Source: Lentimicrobiaceae bacterium
GTDB lineage: Bacteria; Bacteroidota; Bacteroidia; Bacteroidales; Lentimicrobiaceae
Length of the DNA stretch: 64,000 bases
Reading direction: 5' to 3'
Assembly (NCBI GenBank): GCA_020636745.1
Contig: JACJXH010000001.1
Location: 496,001 to 560,000, forward strand
Positions 8,684 through 15,828 of this stretch are shown here, in pieces. The position numbers were made by a program, and so were the translations under genes. The notes under the pieces were generated by a model. The model worked only from the letters and a program-made list of their open reading frames with translations, made no database searches and was not told the origin of the DNA. Each line of letters opens with the position of its first letter. Within the stretch, counting starts at the first letter, position 1.

Positions 8684-8711
8684 CTACTGTTACAAAAAAA
8701 CTGAAACGGTA

Positions 8712-10064
8712 TTATACGAGGCCTTGTGCAAGCATGGCATCTGCTACTTTAACGAAGCCACCAATGTTGGCTCCGGAAACATAATTAATAAATCCGTCAG
8801 CATCTTTACCGTATTTAACACAGGTTTCATGAATATCGCGCATAATCTGGTGCAGTTTAGCATCCACTTCTTCGCGGGTCCATGACAGACGCATGGAATT
8901 CTGGGTCATTTCGAGACCTGAAACAGCCACACCACCGGCATTGGCGGCTTTACCAGGGCCATAAAGTATTTTGGCTTTCAGGTAAACCTCAACAGCTTCG
9001 GGTGTCGAAGGCATGTTTGCCCCTTCTGAAACCACAAAGCAGCCATTGGCGATCAGCATTTTTGCGTCGTCCTCATTTACCTCATTTTGGGTGGCGCAAG
9101 GCAGGGCAACATCGCATTTTATCATCCAGGGGCGTTTGCCTTCATGAAACTCGCAACCATATTTATCGGCGTATTCTTTAATTCTTCCACGTTTTACGTT
9201 TTTCAGGTTCATCAGGTAAGCCAGTTTTTCACTGTCGATGCCTTTGGGGTCGTGAATGAAACCTGATGAATCGGATAAGGTAACGACTTTACCGCCCAGC
9301 TGTGTAACTTTTTCAACGGCATATTGTGCTACATTTCCCGAGCCTGATACGGTAACAATCTTACCTTTCAGGCTTTCGTTGCGGGTTTTGAGCATTTCTT
9401 CAGCAAAATAGGTACAACCATAGCCAGTGGCTTCAGGCCTGATTAAACTACCGCCCCATTCGCGTCCTTTACCGGTTAATACGCCGGTAAATTCGTTGCG
9501 CAGGCGTTTGTATTGTCCGAAAAGGAATCCTATTTCACGTCCGCCAACGCCAATATCGCCAGCCGGTACATCGGTGTCGGGGCCAATATGACGGAATAAT
9601 TCCGACATAAAGCTTTGGGTAAATTTCATCACTTCGTTGTCCGATTTTCCTTTGGGGTCGAAGTCACTTCCACCTTTACCTCCGCCCATAGGCAGGGTGG
9701 TAAGGCTGTTTTTCAAAACCTGCTCAAAAGCAAGGAATTTTAAAATGCCAAGGTTAACAGTTGGATGGAAGCGCAAACCTCCTTTATATGGTCCGATGGC
9801 GCTGTTCATTTCGATACGGAAACCACGGTTTACCTGAACTTCACCTTTGTCGTCGAGCCATGGAACACGAAACATGATAACTCTTTCGGGTTCGGCAAGG
9901 CGTTCAAGGATTTTAGCCTCTTTGTACTTGGGGTGCTCTTCGATATATGGAATGAGCGACTCGGCAACTTCATGTACAGCCTGGTGAAATTCAACCTCGC
10001 TTGGGTTCTTGGCAATGATTTTTGCCATAAAATCATTTACCTTCTGATCAAATACGTTTGCCAT
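8712..10064 (-). CDS. gdhA: NADP-type glutamate dehydrogenase
   Basis: This 450-residue hexameric-type glutamate dehydrogenase interconverts 2-oxoglutarate plus ammonia and glutamate. It shows the substrate-binding 'GPYKGGLRFHP' and 'LPMGGGKGGSDFDP' segments with the catalytic lysines, 'DVPAGDIGVGGREIGF', and a nucleotide-binding 'GSGNVAQYA' Rossmann motif near residue 240. Length and motifs fit the family I enzymes (E. coli 447 residues), which usually prefer NADP(H). The cofactor call is inferred. It is a monocistronic unit with its own terminator. A small palindrome (10112-10126) and a poor -7 box (complement of CAATATTA, 10108-10115) lie ~45 bp upstream and may form its promoter/operator. 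Confidence 0.95.
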   Translation of the reverse strand: MANVFDQKVNDFMAKIIAKNPSEVEFHQAVHEVAESLIPYIEEHPKYKEAKILERLAEPERVIMFRVPWLDDKGEVQVNRGFRIEMNSAIGPYKGGLRFHPTVNLGILKFLAFEQVLKNSLTTLPMGGGKGGSDFDPKGKSDNEVMKFTQSFMSELFRHIGPDTDVPAGDIGVGGREIGFLFGQYKRLRNEFTGVLTGKGREWGGSLIRPEATGYGCTYFAEEMLKTRNESLKGKIVTVSGSGNVAQYAVEKVTQLGGKVVTLSDSSGFIHDPKGIDSEKLAYLMNLKNVKRGRIKEYADKYGCEFHEGKRPWMIKCDVALPCATQNEVNEDDAKMLIANGCFVVSEGANMPSTPEAVEVYLKAKILYGPGKAANAGGVAVSGLEMTQNSMRLSWTREEVDAKLHQIMRDIHETCVKYGKDADGFINYVSGANIGGFVKVADAMLAQGLV

Positions 10065-10111
10065 AAGAATTTTTGTTTTGAGATTGGTTTTTGGTTTAAT
10101 GATGTGTCAAT

Positions 10112-10126
10112 ATTAGAAAATCTAAT
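10112..10126. promoter_or_regulatory. Palindrome upstream of gdhA
   Basis: ATTAGA-AAA-TCTAAT is a perfect 6-bp inverted repeat around a 3-bp spacer. It overlaps the minus-strand near-consensus -7 element at 10108-10115. The position would suit a repressor operator, but no regulator is known from the sequence. Confidence 0.35.
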
Positions 10127-10311
10127 CCGATACAAGGCAAGCATTTGACCGTTTTTCTGCCACATAAAGGTTAATTTCAGTAAATTACGCAAAGATGGTG
10201 TGTGATTTTCGCAAACACTCCAACCCTTCGTCAACTACAAAGGGCTGCTTTTTTTGCCTGAAAGCGCAATGCCATTCAATAAGATGGGGATGATAACAGT
10301 TGTGGAGGAGC

Positions 10312-10971
10312 TCAGACTTCAATCAGATTGTTGCGGATGGCAAACTTAACCATATCAACGGTGGTCTTCAGGTTGATTTTTCGCATGATGTTGTTTTTAT
10401 GCGACTCAACTGTGCGGATGCTCACAAATAGCTTATCTGCAATTTCCTGATTGGTGTAGCTTTCTGCAAAAAGTTTCAGCACTTCCAGTTCGCGATCGCT
10501 CAGGCAGCTGGTAGGATGGTTTCTGATTGCTGATGAAGAGCCGGGCTGATCGAGGTAACGCTTTAAGATAATGTTGGAGATGGATTTGCTGTAATAATCA
10601 TAGCCATTGCGCACAGTCATGATGGCTTCAACCAGCTCGTTGCGGTCGGCATCTTTGCTGAGAAACCCTTTGGCTCCGGCTTTTAAGGTGCGCAAAATAA
10701 AACTTTCCTGAATGGTCATGGCCATAATAAGGATTTTTATTTGCGGATGTTCGCGTTGAATGATCCGTATCATGTCAATGTCGTGGTCGCCGGGCTCGTA
10801 GGTATTCAGCAATATAACATGTATGGGCAGAATGCGAAGTTTGATGAGCAATTCTGATAAGTTTCTTACACAACCCATAACCGTAATGCTTGTAGAATCG
10901 GCCAGCAGTGACCTGATTCCTTCACACACAATATGGTGGTCGTCAACCAGTATGACTTCAATCTTGCTCAC
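10312..10971 (-). CDS. NarL/LuxR-family response regulator with Asn at phospho-acceptor site
   Basis: This 219-residue protein has an N-terminal receiver domain (residues 4-120) and a C-terminal LuxR-type helix-turn-helix ('SDRELEVLKLFAESYTNQEI', then 'TVESHKNNI', about 155-215). The acidic pair D10/D11 and Lys in 'GFLSKDA' are present. At the phospho-acceptor position, however, the segment 'VILLNTYEP' has Asn56 (codon at 10804-10806) where Asp is expected. The receiver is therefore probably not phosphorylated in the usual way and may act constitutively or through another signal. The start codon is GTG; no nearer ATG keeps the receiver domain. It is divergent from the GAF/receiver/PPDK-N gene, with 135 bp between starts. 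No histidine kinase is adjacent. Confidence 0.9.
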   Translation of the reverse strand: MSKIEVILVDDHHIVCEGIRSLLADSTSITVMGCVRNLSELLIKLRILPIHVILLNTYEPGDHDIDMIRIIQREHPQIKILIMAMTIQESFILRTLKAGAKGFLSKDADRNELVEAIMTVRNGYDYYSKSISNIILKRYLDQPGSSSAIRNHPTSCLSDRELEVLKLFAESYTNQEIADKLFVSIRTVESHKNNIMRKINLKTTVDMVKFAIRNNLIEV

Positions 10972-10991
10972 TTTGTTTAAATTTTCGCTTA

Positions 10992-11022
10992 CGAAAGTAG
11001 AATAATTCGGAATAAAATCAAA
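10992..11022 (-). promoter_or_regulatory. Promoter of the NarL-type regulator
   Basis: Read on the minus strand: -33 TTTG (complement of 11019-11022), 19-bp spacer, -7 TACTTTCG (complement of 10992-10999). This is one mismatch from TAnnTTTG. The predicted leader is only about 15 nt. Confidence 0.55.
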
Positions 11023-11106
11023 AGGCAGTTGATTTTAACTTAGGAAAGATTCTTCTTCCACGTGAGGAATCTATTGTTTAATTTAGTGGCTTATAATTTT
11101 TATTTT

Positions 11107-14100
11107 ATGGCCGAAATTCCTGAAAATACCCCCGATATCAGAAAACTGATGCATGAGCGCGGTGAGCGTTTAAAAGAACTTGCAGCCATCAATCAGACTA
11201 CGCAAATTCTTCGCGAGGGCAAGCCTGTGGATGAAACCCTGCAGCAACTGGCTATGATTTTTCCGGATGCCTGGCAATATCCGGCTTTTACGGTGGCCCG
11301 AATTAAATTTGATGGAAAGGAATACAAATCGGCAGGGTTTCAGGAAACCAAATGGTTGCAGCGTCAGCACTTTGATACCATCAATGAAAAGAAAGGCGCC
11401 ATTGAGATCTATTATACCAAGGATTTTATGACCGCTGATGAAGGCCCTTTTTTGATTGAGGAGCGGCATTTGATCAGCAATCTGGCCAATATGATAACAG
11501 GCTTTCTGAATAGTCAGGAAGCCAGATTGCTCCTGCGTAAAACCCGGCCGGGCCATTTTTCTGAGCCGGCTGAAAAGGAAACATCACCGGCCTCAAGCAG
11601 GCAGTTGCTTCAGAAATTCCTGAACAAAAATAATTATGATCGCGACATCTATCATGATTTGATGCCTTTCAAAGTAAAGGAAATTTTGCTCGTAGCCAAT
11701 CTTTACGATGCTTATAGTATTGAAAAGGAAGGGCGCTTTTCGGAACATGTACTGGGCGAATATCATCAGCTTAATTTAACTTCCATGCCCCGCATCACCG
11801 GGGTTTCGTCTGAAGAAGAAGCTTTTGAGCAGCTCGAATCCAAGCATTTCGATTTGATTATTTTTATGATTGGGGTCGAAAAAACATTATCGCTTCAGCT
11901 TGGAAGCAAAATAAAGGCTGAATTTCCGTATATCCCCATTTTTTTGCTGCTGAACAACAACCGCGATATCAATTTTTTTAATGAGCAGCCACTTATGCGT
12001 TTTATCGACCGGATATTTGTCTGGAATGGTGAATCGAAGGTGTTTTTTGCCATGATAAAGTTGATTGAGGATAAAATCAATGTTGAAAATGATACCAAAG
12101 TCGGGCTGGTAAGGGTGATATTGCTGGTTGAAGACTCGCCTCAGTATTATTCACGTTACCTGCCTTTGCTTTACAGTATAGTATTGGAACAAACCCGCCG
12201 CATAATTGAAGATGTGAGTACCGACGAACTGTATAAGGTGCTGCGGATGAGAGCGCGACCCAAAATATTACTGGCTTCTGACTTTGAAGAAGCGCAGGCC
12301 ATTCTCGACAAGTTTAAGGATTATATGCTTTGCCTGATTTCAGATGTTAAATTTGCCCGCAACGGAAAGCTCGATAATCAGGCTGGCTTCGATTTGGTGC
12401 GTTATGCCAGGCAATTAATCAAGGAACTTCCAACTATCATCCAGTCGCAGGAGCATGAGAATGCACGCATGGCTTACCAGTTGAAGACGACTTTTATTGA
12501 TAAAAACTCAGAAACCCTGGTGCAGGACTTTAAGAGTTTTATTACCCATTATCTGGGATTTGGCAATTTTATATACCGCGACAATGAAGGGCGACAAATA
12601 GCTGTGGCCCGTTCGCTTAAAGAGTTTGAGTCGCTGTTGAAAACCATTCCTGACGAATCGTTGATTTATCATGCCCGCAAAGATCATTTTTCGTTGTGGC
12701 TGATGGCACGGGGCGAAATTCAGGTGGCTAAAATTATTAACCCGGCCAAGGTTACCGATTTTGAAAGTCCGTCAAAGCTCAGAAAATACCTGATAGAAGT
12801 GATTCAGCAATTCAGGAATGAGCAAAACAAGGGCAAGGTTATTCCTTTTGAAGAATCGGCCTTGCTCGACGAAAGCAATGTGGTAAGCCTCAGCTCCGGG
12901 TCGCTGGGAGGCAAGGGACGCGGACTGGCATTTATCAATACCTTAATCAATAACCACGATTTCGATCAGTTGCTTCCCAATATCCGCATCCGCACACCCA
13001 AAACCTCTATCATTGGTACCGATGAATTTGAGTATTTTATTGAACGAAACAAGCTGCACGACCGGGTGGTGAACGGGCTGGAATATGAAGAAATTCAAAA
13101 GTTATTTCTGGAGGCATCACTTACCGAAACTCTGATGAAGCGGCTGCGAATCCTGCTCAGGCACATTACCAAACCAATTGCCGTAAGATCGTCGGGTTTG
13201 TTCGAAGATTCACTGATGCAGCCTTTTGCCGGAATTTTTGAAACCTACCTTTTGCCCAACAATCACCCTGATTTCAATACCCGGCTGCAACAGGCCATGA
13301 ATGCCATCAAACTTGTTTATGCCTCAGTTTATTCGAAGGTGGCCCGTGGCTATATCGAAGCCATACATTACAAAATTGAGGAAGAAAAGATGGCAGTTAT
13401 TATTCAGGAAGTGGTTGGCAATCAGTTTGAAGATAGCTTTTATCCGCACATCAGCGGGGTGGCACAATCATACAATTATTATCCTTTCGCTCACATGAAA
13501 CCCGAAGAAGGATTTGCTGTGGCTGCCCTTGGGTTGGGAAAACAAGTGGTGGAAGGCGAAAAAGCCTACCGGTTTTCACCCAAATATCCCACCACCGAAA
13601 TTAACTCACCCAAAGATCAGCTGAAAAATTCGCAGGTTGATTTTTATGCTGTTGATCTCAATAAAAAAGATGTCAATTTGCTTGAAGGCGAAACAGCCGG
13701 CCTTATTAAACTTGATTTGGATGATGCGGAGCGCCATGGAAATCTGCGCCATCTTGCATCGGTATTTGATATGGAAAACAGCCGGATTGTGCCCGGAATC
13801 ACGCATGCCGGTCCCCGTATTGTGAACTTTTCAAATATTCTGAAATATAACTATATTCCATTGGCACAAACCATTGAGGTGGTGCTTGATGTGGTAAAGG
13901 AAGCAATGGGCGCTCCGGTTGAAATCGAATTTGCCGTCGATTTGAACCGCGACGATCAGTTCAGGGCCTCTTTTTACCTGCTTCAAATCAAACCTCTGAT
14001 AGGAAGTATGCAGGATTATAGTTTCGATATAGGGAAAATTGAACCGGAACGTATTCTTTTATTATCGGAAAAAGGAATGGGAAATGGCCTTATTGATGAT

Positions 14101-14565
14101 GTAACTGACGTAATTTACATTGATACTGCTGTTTTTGATAAGTCAAAAACCATGGAAATGGTGGCTGAAATTGAAGGGCTGAACAATGATATGCGAAAAC
14201 ATGACCGGAAGTATGTGCTCATTGGTCCGGGCCGCTGGGGCACACGCGACAGATGGATTGGTGTACCGGTAAACTGGCCGCAGATATCTTCGGCAAAGGT
14301 AATTGTGGAAACCAGTCTGGAAGGTTATCCGCTTGACGCTTCATCAGGGTCGCACTTTTTTCACAATGTAACTTCGATGAATGTGGGCTATTTTTCTGTG
14401 CAGCAGGAAATGTCAGGCTCATTTATCAGATGGGAGGTGCTTGACCGACAGGAACTTATACAGCGAACCACGCATTTCAGGCATGTGAGGTTCAAAAAGC
14501 CCTTAAATATTAAAATGGATGGTAAAAAGCGAATTGCAGCCATTACCTGGGATATGGACGTCTGA
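11107..14565 (+). CDS. GAF - pseudoreceiver - receiver - PPDK_N (ATP/PEP-synthase-like) signalling protein
   Basis: This 1152-residue protein appears to combine four parts. Residues ~10-155 resemble the GAF module of sensor kinases ('DAWQYPAFTVARI', 'EGPFLIEERHLISNLA'). Residues ~190-320 look like a degenerate receiver ('HFDLIIFMIG' lacks the Asp). Residues ~335-470 are a receiver with an acidic pair (E342, D343), phospho-acceptor D413 ('LISDVKF'), S447 and K466 all present. Residues ~600-960 are a pyruvate-phosphate-dikinase N-terminal ATP-binding domain ('GGKGRG' ~601-606, 'AVRSSGLFEDS' ~692, 'YLLQIKPL' at the end). The last ~180 residues form an unrecognised domain ('GPGRWGTRDRW' ~1039). 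No phosphohistidine swivel or PEP-binding domain is seen, so 'PEP synthase' would be a wrong label. An in-frame ATG at 11062 adds 15 residues; 11107 looks the better start. The function is unknown. Confidence 0.75.
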   Translation: MAEIPENTPDIRKLMHERGERLKELAAINQTTQILREGKPVDETLQQLAMIFPDAWQYPAFTVARIKFDGKEYKSAGFQETKWLQRQHFDTINEKKGAIEIYYTKDFMTADEGPFLIEERHLISNLANMITGFLNSQEARLLLRKTRPGHFSEPAEKETSPASSRQLLQKFLNKNNYDRDIYHDLMPFKVKEILLVANLYDAYSIEKEGRFSEHVLGEYHQLNLTSMPRITGVSSEEEAFEQLESKHFDLIIFMIGVEKTLSLQLGSKIKAEFPYIPIFLLLNNNRDINFFNEQPLMRFIDRIFVWNGESKVFFAMIKLIEDKINVENDTKVGLVRVILLVEDSPQYYSRYLPLLYSIVLEQTRRIIEDVSTDELYKVLRMRARPKILLASDFEEAQAILDKFKDYMLCLISDVKFARNGKLDNQAGFDLVRYARQLIKELPTIIQSQEHENARMAYQLKTTFIDKNSETLVQDFKSFITHYLGFGNFIYRDNEGRQIAVARSLKEFESLLKTIPDESLIYHARKDHFSLWLMARGEIQVAKIINPAKVTDFESPSKLRKYLIEVIQQFRNEQNKGKVIPFEESALLDESNVVSLSSGSLGGKGRGLAFINTLINNHDFDQLLPNIRIRTPKTSIIGTDEFEYFIERNKLHDRVVNGLEYEEIQKLFLEASLTETLMKRLRILLRHITKPIAVRSSGLFEDSLMQPFAGIFETYLLPNNHPDFNTRLQQAMNAIKLVYASVYSKVARGYIEAIHYKIEEEKMAVIIQEVVGNQFEDSFYPHISGVAQSYNYYPFAHMKPEEGFAVAALGLGKQVVEGEKAYRFSPKYPTTEINSPKDQLKNSQVDFYAVDLNKKDVNLLEGETAGLIKLDLDDAERHGNLRHLASVFDMENSRIVPGITHAGPRIVNFSNILKYNYIPLAQTIEVVLDVVKEAMGAPVEIEFAVDLNRDDQFRASFYLLQIKPLIGSMQDYSFDIGKIEPERILLLSEKGMGNGLIDDVTDVIYIDTAVFDKSKTMEMVAEIEGLNNDMRKHDRKYVLIGPGRWGTRDRWIGVPVNWPQISSAKVIVETSLEGYPLDASSGSHFFHNVTSMNVGYFSVQQEMSGSFIRWEVLDRQELIQRTTHFRHVRFKKPLNIKMDGKKRIAAITWDMDV

Positions 14566-14735
14566 TTTTATGGTGAACGCAAAGTGAGAGAAGCACAAAA
14601 ATGCGGTGAAGTGTGGAGAAGTGCTGTCAAGGGTTGTTTAAGCCCGGAAGTGGTTGCTCTGCAAGACTGTAAAGTAATGAATGAAAGCTGTTTGATTGTT
14701 TGACCAATTGCAGTTTAAATATTTTTTGAAAACTG

Positions 14736-14766
14736 TTTGTTAATTCAAAAAAAATTACGTCCTTTG
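14736..14766 (+). promoter_or_regulatory. Possible rpmB promoter
   Basis: TTTG at 14736-14739 and an imperfect -7 element ending CCTTTG (14759-14766, GTCCTTTG against TAnnTTTG) are 19 bp apart. They lie ~38 bp before the rpmB ATG. Confidence 0.35.
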
Positions 14767-14803
14767 CAGACCGAAAAATAAAACTTACTATAAGCGTATA
14801 GTC

Positions 14804-15037
14804 ATGTCAAGAATTTGCCAAATCACAGGAAAAGGAATGATAGTAGGAAATAAAGTTTCCCACTCAAACATAAAAACCAAACGCAGGTTTTATCCTAATC
14901 TGCAGGTGAAAAGATTTTACATCCCTGAAGAAGATCGTTGGATTACATTGAAAGTTTCCTGCGACGGACTTCGCCATATCAGCAAAAAAGGGATTACAGC
15001 AGCTCTGAAGGACGCTCAGGCAAAAGGCTTTATATAG
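14804..15037 (+). CDS. rpmB: 50S ribosomal protein L28
   Basis: This 77-residue protein has the L28 signature: 'CQITGKGMIVGNKVSHS', then 'KTKRRFYPNLQ', then 'LRHISKKGI'. It is a late-assembling protein of the large ribosomal subunit. Many Bacteroidetes carry rpmG (L33) and a small DUF4295 gene directly after rpmB; here a strong terminator follows 43 bp after the stop and neither gene is present. The start ATG has little Shine-Dalgarno signal, as is normal in this phylum. Confidence 0.95.
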   Translation: MSRICQITGKGMIVGNKVSHSNIKTKRRFYPNLQVKRFYIPEEDRWITLKVSCDGLRHISKKGITAALKDAQAKGFI

Positions 15038-15080
15038 TCTTCAAACGTCGTTTCTTTTAAGTTGGGCTTTAAAGAGTCAA

Positions 15081-15109
15081 AGCTGTTGCGCTTGCGCAAC
15101 AGCTTTTTT
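15081..15109 (+). terminator. Rho-independent terminator of rpmB
   Basis: A 10-bp perfect stem (AGCTGTTGCG 15081-15090, CGCAACAGCT 15095-15104) with a 4-nt loop runs into seven T residues (15104-15109 plus the stem end). It shows that rpmB forms a single-gene unit. Confidence 0.92.
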
Positions 15110-15161
15110 CGTATTTGCCGGTTCAGTTGGGCTTCCTTTAAAATTGCATGCTATTTACCCG

Positions 15162-15169
15162 TATATTTG
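15162..15169 (+). promoter_or_regulatory. -7 box before the carboxypeptidase-like-domain / TonB receptor operon
   Basis: TATATTTG fits TAnnTTTG exactly. It lies 9 bp before the ATG at 15179, which would leave a very short leader. A TTG at 15144-15146 is only 15 bp upstream, shorter than usual, so confidence is limited. Confidence 0.4.
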
Positions 15170-15178
15170 CACATCAGC

Positions 15179-15811
15179 ATGAAAAAAATCAGCCTTCTCA
15201 TATATGCCATTCTGATGTTTGCAGCCACATTGCCTGCACAGGAGGCTGATTTGGATCTGGTGCAGTTTTCGGGGATGGTTGTCACCGGAGACAGCCTTTA
15301 TCCGGTTCCTTATGTAAACATCAGAATTAAAAACCTGAACAGAGGCACAACCAGCGATTATTATGGTTTTTTTTCGCTCGTAGCCCGCAAAGGCGATGTT
15401 ATTCAGTTTTCGGCTATAGGTTTTAAGCAGGGCCAGTTCAAAATTCCTGATACACTGCGCGCAAACAGGTATTCTTTGATACAAATGCTTACCAACGATA
15501 CAATATTACTGAAAGAAACCGTTATTTACCCATGGCCGACCAAAGAGCAGTTTAAACATGCTTTTGTATGGAATGAAATTCCGGATGACGACCTGACCAT
15601 TGCTCAAAAAAACCTGGATAAACTGGAGATGCGCGAAAGAGCCAGAGCGATGCCTATGGATGGCAGCATGAATTACCGCAATTATATGCAGCAGGAGGTG
15701 GGTAAACTCTATTACAAAGGCCAGATTCAGCCTATGAACATCTTCAATCCATTTGCTTGGGCCGAATTTATTAAAGCCTGGAAAAGAGGCGATTTCAAAA
15801 AGAAAAACTGA
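15179..15811 (+). CDS. Exported carboxypeptidase-like regulatory-domain protein
   Basis: This 210-residue protein starts with a signal peptide (MKKISLLIYAILMFAATLPA, cleavage before QEAD). It then has a carboxypeptidase D regulatory-like beta-sandwich (residues ~30-110: 'PVPYVNIRIKNLNRGTTSDY', 'GFFSLVARKGDVI'). The C-terminal half is polar and alpha-helical and is not recognised. Such domains occur at the N-terminus of Bacteroidetes TonB-dependent receptors; here one stands alone and is followed 17 bp later by a receptor gene with a similar domain. Cotranscription and a joint outer-membrane role are inferred. The frame extends upstream to 15062 across the rpmB terminator, but the signal peptide marks 15179 as the start. 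Confidence 0.8.
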   Translation: MKKISLLIYAILMFAATLPAQEADLDLVQFSGMVVTGDSLYPVPYVNIRIKNLNRGTTSDYYGFFSLVARKGDVIQFSAIGFKQGQFKIPDTLRANRYSLIQMLTNDTILLKETVIYPWPTKEQFKHAFVWNEIPDDDLTIAQKNLDKLEMRERARAMPMDGSMNYRNYMQQEVGKLYYKGQIQPMNIFNPFAWAEFIKAWKRGDFKKKN

Positions 15812-15828
15812 CAAAGTCAACAGCTTTT

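Noticed and set aside
11107..14565. Annotation as phosphoenolpyruvate synthase
   Set aside because: Only the N-terminal ATP-binding domain is present; the phosphohistidine and PEP-binding domains were not found.
15062..15178. N-terminal extension of the carboxypeptidase-like-domain protein
   Set aside because: It would run through the rpmB terminator and precede a perfect signal peptide; the start at 15179 is better.
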